Below, piece by piece: positions 59,874 through 64,000 of a stretch of DNA of 64,000 bases. Position 1 is the stretch's first letter. Each line of letters starts with the position of its first letter. The notes under the pieces were generated by a model. The model had not been told where the DNA came from. It was given only the letters and a program-made list of their open reading frames with translations, and ran no database searches. Source of the stretch: Aminobacter sp. HY435 (GTDB taxonomy: Bacteria; Pseudomonadota; Alphaproteobacteria; Rhizobiales; Rhizobiaceae); NCBI RefSeq assembly GCF_027568395.1, contig NZ_JANKZL010000002.1:1-64000 (forward strand), written 5' to 3'. Made by a program: the position numbers and the translations under genes.

Positions 59874-60374
59874 TCACATGCCTGTGCCTGCGACTTCCGG
59901 TTGCCCATCGCTGACGATCCGGCACTGGTAGCAGTTGTTCCTGGCTGAGCGCATGTGCACATAGGCGACGTCAGGGCGCTGCAACAACGCGCCGGCCCTT
60001 GCGACGATTTCCGGCGTAGGCGTCACGGCACCCGTGCCATAGACAATGCGGTCGTCGGCGCTGTAGCCGCGCAGGATGTAGTCACGGGTCTTGCCGAAAA
60101 GCTCAGGCAACTCCGCAGCTTCCACGGCGCGCGGACATTCCTCGGCATGCAGGAAGATCGGGCCGGTTTCGGCGTAGGGCTGCAATTCGGGAAACGGCCG
60201 GTAGGCGAGGATCAGATAGGGCTCGCCCTCGCCCACATTGGTCAGGCAATGGCGGCATGGCACGCCGTCACCATCCGATATCTTCCGCTCAGGCGTCATT
60301 CCGTAGGCGTCGGGTGCGCCATATTGCAATGCCCTCACCTGGTCAGTCGGCAGCGCCTGGAAACGAATGGTCAT
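59874..60374 (-). CDS. DUF1203 family protein
   Basis: Encodes 166 aa. Family features are PCRHCLTNVGEGEPYLILAY near residue 40, GPIFLHAEEC and the carboxy-terminal VHMRSARNNCYQCRI. Several Cys and His residues could bind a metal. Cytoplasmic; function unknown. It is convergent with the barrel gene. Confidence 0.88.
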   Translation of the reverse strand: MTIRFQALPTDQVRALQYGAPDAYGMTPERKISDGDGVPCRHCLTNVGEGEPYLILAYRPFPELQPYAETGPIFLHAEECPRAVEAAELPELFGKTRDYILRGYSADDRIVYGTGAVTPTPEIVARAGALLQRPDVAYVHMRSARNNCYQCRIVSDGQPEVAGTGM

Positions 60375-60441
60375 AGCGGCAATCCTCGTTGGTCGATTGC
60401 CGCAAGCTATGACGCTGCGTTCGGCGCGCCCACCCGATTTG

Positions 60442-61260
60442 CTACACAGACAGCGTCTCGTCCATCAGCGCGTCAAGGACCCTCACCAGGCCGGTGAACT
60501 CCCGCACCCGGCGGATGGCAAGCAAGGTGCCCGCCACGTAGGGCACAGCGGAGGTTCCGGCATCATGACGGATAACCAGGCGTTCCTCGGGCAAGCCGAA
60601 CACCGCCTCGCAGGACAGCTGATAGGACGGCAGGCGCAGCGAATGCACCTGCACCGCCGTGCCCTCGCCCAGCATCGCTCCGCGTGCTTCGGGATGGCCG
60701 TAGACTTCGGAGGTTGGCAAGGCAGTCGGCGCGCCGCGCACCTCGGACAGCGTTTCCGCCAACTCGAGCGCGGTTCCTGACGGTGCGTCGGGCTTTCTCG
60801 CACTGGCATAGTCGATGATCTCGACGTCGGGCACATACTGCGCGGCCATCAGCGCGAACTTCTTCATCAGAGTGGCCGTAATGGAATAGTTGCCGGCGGC
60901 AACGACGCCGACGCCATTGGCCCGCGCGGCTGCATTGATCTCGCGGTAGTCGGCAGCGCGCAATCCCGAAGTTCCGATGACGACATGACGACCGCGCGCG
61001 ATCGCCAGCATCACGTGGTCCCTGACTGCCACAGGCTTGGTGTAGTCGACCAACACATCGGAGGGCGTGTTCAGGGCGTCGGCCACAGAGCCGCTAATCG
61101 CCAGGCCGATAGGCTGTGAACCGGTTGCAACCCCAACGTCGTGGCCCGCTGCCCTGCGCGCAACGGCGCCCACGAGTTGCATATCGCCCTGCGCCAAAAT
61201 CGCTGGAACAAGCGCCTTTCCGACCCAGCCGGTAGCTCCGGCCATTACCACCCTCGTCAT
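60442..61260 (-). CDS. DapB-like (dihydrodipicolinate reductase family) protein lacking the catalytic His pair
   Basis: Encodes 272 aa. The amino-terminal nucleotide motif is MAGATGWVGKAL, then VVIGTSGL, and the DapB signature KPDAPSGTALELAE with K156 kept. The His-His pair that precedes this Lys in true DapB is Ala152-Ser153 here. The protein is therefore probably a paralogue acting on another substrate rather than the lysine-pathway enzyme. It has its own palindromic promoter region (61283-61295). The frame open upstream to 61356 crosses a terminator. Confidence 0.75.
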   Translation of the reverse strand: MTRVVMAGATGWVGKALVPAILAQGDMQLVGAVARRAAGHDVGVATGSQPIGLAISGSVADALNTPSDVLVDYTKPVAVRDHVMLAIARGRHVVIGTSGLRAADYREINAAARANGVGVVAAGNYSITATLMKKFALMAAQYVPDVEIIDYASARKPDAPSGTALELAETLSEVRGAPTALPTSEVYGHPEARGAMLGEGTAVQVHSLRLPSYQLSCEAVFGLPEERLVIRHDAGTSAVPYVAGTLLAIRRVREFTGLVRVLDALMDETLSV

Positions 61261-61282
61261 AACTATCGATCCTCCGCGTTTA

Positions 61283-61295
61283 GTATACTGTATAC
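61283..61295. promoter_or_regulatory. Palindrome GTATACTGTATAC upstream of the DapB-like gene
   Basis: Two GTATAC hexamers, each self-complementary, around one T, 22 bp upstream of the start codon. The form resembles GntR-family (FadR/VanR subfamily) operators. No regulator gene is nearby in the window. Confidence 0.5.
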
Positions 61296-61311
61296 CACGC
61301 AGCCGGATGCG

Positions 61312-61340
61312 AATAAAGCCCGACTCTTGCGAGCCGGGCT
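61312..61340 (-). terminator. Terminator of the OmpA-family gene at 61368
   Basis: On the minus strand AGCCCG...CTC-GCAA-GAG...CGGGCT followed by TTTATTC. It isolates the DapB-like gene from the upstream OmpA gene. Confidence 0.75.
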
Positions 61341-61367
61341 CCATAGTTGTGGCCAAGCTGACAGGCG

Positions 61368-61925
61368 TCAGCGAATGAAGGCGTCGTAACGGCGCAATGT
61401 AACGCGGCGGTTGCGCCAGTTCTCGTTCTGGGTGGGGACGAGCAGGAACTCCTCGCCGTAGCCGACAGTCTCCAGGGCATAGCGCGGGATGCCGAACTCA
61501 CGCACAAGCGTCTGCTTGAGCGAGGCCGCACGGCGCTCAGACAGCGCCTGGTTTGCGGCAAACGAACCGACGGCATCGGTATGACCTTCGATCAGCACCC
61601 GCGCGTTGGGATCGCGACGCAGGATACGTTCGAGAGCGTCGGCAATGTTTTCGACCTTGCCGTATTGAGAGTTCGGGATTTCCGCCGAGCCGAAGGCAAA
61701 GTTGATCGACTGGATGTCGATCGACGGTGCCATGCGGCGCAGGTCCGGGCGGCGCTTGAACTCCCGCACCGTCACGCGCTGGTTGGGCTTCAGCTTGACC
61801 GTCGGTGCAGCCTGCAGCTGGCGCTCGATCTGCGCTGACGAGGGCGTCGTCGCCTGGGCGGCAGCAAAACTCGGCACGGCAATCAAGGCAATCAACGCGA
61901 CAGCAAGGCTACGCATGTTCAGCAT
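61368..61925 (-). CDS. OmpA family protein
   Basis: Encodes 185 aa. A signal peptide spans residues 1-22 (ending PSFAAAQ); the carboxy-terminal OmpA domain has INFAFGSAEIPNSQYGKVE and RVLIEGHTDAVGSFAANQAL, the peptidoglycan-binding motif. It lies in the periplasm, probably attached to the wall. Of three close ATGs, the one at 61925 has GGAG 7 nt upstream. Confidence 0.88.
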   Translation of the reverse strand: MLNMRSLAVALIALIAVPSFAAAQATTPSSAQIERQLQAAPTVKLKPNQRVTVREFKRRPDLRRMAPSIDIQSINFAFGSAEIPNSQYGKVENIADALERILRRDPNARVLIEGHTDAVGSFAANQALSERRAASLKQTLVREFGIPRYALETVGYGEEFLLVPTQNENWRNRRVTLRRYDAFIR

Positions 61926-62034
61926 TGGCATTCTCCAGACGTTACGGCCGTTCGGCCAGATTTGATGCTGCGGAAAATACCGGAACCAAGCTGAAGATGC
62001 GATGAACAACAGGTTCAGGCCGGGTTGTTGTTCG

Positions 62035-62604
62035 TCAGGGCCGCATCACGCTTGCCGAACGCTCGGCAAAAGTCATGGTCCTGACGTTCTCACCTTTTTG
62101 AGCGACGGGCGAAAAACCCATCTTCTGATAAAGCGGCAGCGCTGCCGGATGGTCGAGCGTGCATGTCTGCACGGTCACCTTGTTCGGCTTGTATGACCAG
62201 GCAGCCGAGATCGCGGCTCCCAGGAACCAGCGTCCGATGCCCTGCCCCATGGCATGGTCCATCATGCCGAAATAGGCCAATTCGACCTCGTCGGGCAGGT
62301 GCGGCTTGAGGTCGAAGAAACCTGCCGGTGCGCCATCGAGATAAAGCACCCTGATGTCGCGGTCCTCGCGATGCAGACCAGCGGCGAGTTCCTCGTCGTC
62401 GAGACGCAGAACATTGACCCAATGCCATTTCCGGCCGACGCGGTCCGTCAGATAGCGATAAAAGTGCAGCGGGATGTTGCGGGTCCTGAGCAGCGCGATC
62501 TGCCGGTTGACCGGCAGCGGCGGCTGGTAGGCCGGCGGCACGTGCATTTCCAGAAACGTTACGGTGACGGGAATGGTCTCGCTGCGATCAGCCGCCATGT
62601 TCAT
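62035..62604 (-). CDS. GNAT family N-acetyltransferase
   Basis: Encodes 189 aa with the acetyl-CoA loop MDHAMGQGIGRWFLGAAI and a carboxy-terminal HPAALPLYQKMGFSPVA. The substrate cannot be read. Its ATG overlaps the sseA stop by ATGA, so the two are translationally coupled in the alaX-sseA-GNAT operon. Confidence 0.88.
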   Translation of the reverse strand: MNMAADRSETIPVTVTFLEMHVPPAYQPPLPVNRQIALLRTRNIPLHFYRYLTDRVGRKWHWVNVLRLDDEELAAGLHREDRDIRVLYLDGAPAGFFDLKPHLPDEVELAYFGMMDHAMGQGIGRWFLGAAISAAWSYKPNKVTVQTCTLDHPAALPLYQKMGFSPVAQKGENVRTMTFAERSASVMRP

Positions 62605-63452
62605 GCTTTCCCGGTTGCCACGGGCGTGTCCGACATTGCGCCCCATTCCGTCCAGGAGCCGTCATAAAGCTTGTTCTCACCGTGGCCGAGGGACTGCAGC
62701 GCAAGGGTGATGACGGCGGCAGTGACGCCCGAACCGCAGGAGGTAACCACCGGCTTCGCGAGGTCAAGGCCCGCGCCCTCCAGCACCGCCTTCAGCCGGT
62801 CAAGGGACAGGAGTTCGCCGTTCTCCGACAACGAAGTCGACGGAACGCTGCGCGCGCCCGGCATGTGGCCCGACCGCAAACCCGGCCGCGGCTCGGGATC
62901 AGTGCCTTCGAAACGACCGGCAGAACGCGCATCAGCGATCTGGGCGCTGCCCGAATCGACGATTCTTCGCATCTCGGCCAGCGAGGCAACCTTTGAGGCG
63001 TCGTAGTCGACATGGAAGACGTTCGGCGCCGTCTTGGTCGGCTCGGCCGTCACCGGCCGGCCGGCGGCCTTCCAGCGCTCGAAGCCACCATCGAGGATGT
63101 AGACCTGGAAAACGCCCATGATGCGGAACATCCACCAGACGCGCGGTGCGGCCATGAACCCCGGACCGTCGTAGATGACGATCGTATCGTCGGCGGAAAT
63201 GCCCATCGAGCCGGCAAAGCGAGCGAATAGCTGCGGCGACGGCAAGGCATGCGGCAGCGTCGACTCCGGATCGACGACGAGGTCCTGATCGAAGAACACG
63301 GCGCCCGGTATGTGCGCCGCGTCATATTCGGCGCGGGCATCGCGCTTTTGCGCCGGCATGTGCCAGGAGGCGTCGACAATCGACAGCCCCGGCGTGCCCA
63401 GCCGCTGCTCCAGCCAGTCGGCGTCGATGACGAAGGCGCTTTTGTCGCCCAT
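62601..63452 (-). CDS. sseA: 3-mercaptopyruvate sulfurtransferase
   Basis: Two rhodanese domains, 283 aa. The catalytic loop CGSGVTA, specific to mercaptopyruvate rather than thiosulfate sulfurtransferases, follows VVTS near residue 240. The amino-terminal domain has DASWHMPAQKRDARAEY. It moves sulfur from mercaptopyruvate to thiols or cyanide. It lies 15 nt after the alaX-type gene. Confidence 0.93.
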   Translation of the reverse strand: MGDKSAFVIDADWLEQRLGTPGLSIVDASWHMPAQKRDARAEYDAAHIPGAVFFDQDLVVDPESTLPHALPSPQLFARFAGSMGISADDTIVIYDGPGFMAAPRVWWMFRIMGVFQVYILDGGFERWKAAGRPVTAEPTKTAPNVFHVDYDASKVASLAEMRRIVDSGSAQIADARSAGRFEGTDPEPRPGLRSGHMPGARSVPSTSLSENGELLSLDRLKAVLEGAGLDLAKPVVTSCGSGVTAAVITLALQSLGHGENKLYDGSWTEWGAMSDTPVATGKA

Positions 63453-63467
63453 GATTGGCTCTCCCGT

Positions 63468-64000
63468 TCAGTTGGCCGGCATTGCGCCGAAACGAATACG
63501 AAAGCGACGGTTTTCCCGCCCCTTCTTTTCGATCTTGCCGATATGGATGTCACCGATCTCGGCTGTGCTCGCAACGTGGGTGCCGCCGCAGGGCTGGCTG
63601 TCCACCGAGGCATTGTCGCCGATGCAGACGAGCCTGATCTTGCCGGTGCCGGAAGGCGGCCGGACGTTTTTCGACTTCACCAGCGTGGGATTGGCGCCGA
63701 GCTCGTCGTCGGAGATCCAGCGCGTGTAGATGGGGTAGTCGGCGCGCACCAGTTCCATCAGGCGGGCGGTTACCTCTTCCTTGGTGAAACCGGCGTCGGG
63801 GATGTCGAAATCGACGCGCGAATCGTCTTCGCTGACCGAAGCGCCGGTGATCGGATAGGGGCAGACGACGGTCAGCAGATGGCAGGCGGCATGCATGCGC
63901 ATCAGCAGATGCCGACGCGGCCAATCGATTGCGAGCTGAATCGTCTCGCCGACCGACGGCACAGGCTGCTCGAGCGCCGGCACGTGAATGATCTCGTCCT
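63468..64000 (-). CDS. Alanyl-tRNA editing protein (AlaX-like), partial
   Basis: Hydrolyses Ser- or Gly-tRNA(Ala) in trans. Zinc ligands are visible in MHAACH (HxxxH) and CGGTH (CxxxH). About 177 codons are in view. The frame stays open to the window edge with DEIIHVPALEQPVP, so the gene continues beyond 64000; a GTG at 63983 is not the real start. It heads the alaX-sseA-GNAT operon as far as can be seen. Confidence 0.88.
   Translation of the reverse strand, partial: DEIIHVPALEQPVPSVGETIQLAIDWPRRHLLMRMHAACHLLTVVCPYPITGASVSEDDSRVDFDIPDAGFTKEEVTARLMELVRADYPIYTRWISDDELGANPTLVKSKNVRPPSGTGKIRLVCIGDNASVDSQPCGGTHVASTAEIGDIHIGKIEKKGRENRRFRIRFGAMPAN

Overview
The window looks like chromosomal DNA of a high-GC alphaproteobacterium of the order Hyphomicrobiales, most like Mesorhizobium, Aminobacter and relatives. 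The evidence is a MucR/Ros regulator, a BA14K-family protein, several Omp25/Omp31-type barrels, an RNase E with a long acidic insertion in its S1 domain, the order tRNA-Tyr, tRNA-Gly, tuf, secE, nusG, rplKAJL, rpoBC, rpsLG, fusA, tuf, and strongly GC-biased third codon positions. No 16S or marker search was possible, so the genus is an inference.

Positions 1-24,640 hold the transcription and translation core, nearly all on the minus strand. Read in the direction of transcription it is tRNA-Tyr and tRNA-Gly, a tuf copy, a duplicated Clp-like periplasmic protein, a YdjM-type membrane protein, tRNA-Trp, secE-nusG, rplK-rplA, rplJ-rplL, rpoB and rpoC. Then come a phytase-like secreted protein and an APC permease, followed by the str operon (rpsL-rpsG-fusA-tuf) with a good sigma-70 promoter. 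The two tuf genes encode identical proteins and differ at only five silent positions, all near the 5' end. They form 1.2-kb direct repeats about 23 kb apart.

Positions 24,800-34,300 carry metabolic and envelope genes. These are rlmB, a BNR-repeat protein, the tartronate-semialdehyde operon gcl-hyi-glxR facing a divergent IclR regulator, a BA14K protein, a YbaK-type deacylase, a GT90 glycosyltransferase and an Omp25-like porin. The gcl/iclR intergenic region has two copies of a 21-bp site in opposite orientation.

Positions 34,300-37,340 are the one accessory patch: short unassigned genes, a broken AAA/primase-type C-terminus and phage-like small proteins beside tRNA-Thr(TGT). I read it as a decayed prophage or integrative element.

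Positions 37,500-51,550 hold nadK, a DEAD-box helicase, an OmpA-like lipoprotein, prfB with an intact programmed +1 frameshift site, a VOC protein, mrcA and an amidase for the cell wall, rne with a long leader, mucR and a Dabb protein.

Positions 51,600-64,000 hold a 42-aa membrane peptide, cfa, a Tat-exported nucleotidase, 5-formyl-THF cyclo-ligase, divergent lrp/ald with a perfect inverted repeat between them, a tandem double-barrel outer-membrane protein between two identical terminators, a DUF1203 protein, a DapB-like protein lacking the catalytic histidines, an OmpA-family protein, and an operon alaX-sseA-GNAT running off the right edge.

I saw no CRISPR array, rRNA gene, intact transposase or complete defence system. 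The best leads are the two internally duplicated proteins, the DapB-like protein with its own palindrome, the paired operators, and the decayed element next to tRNA-Thr.
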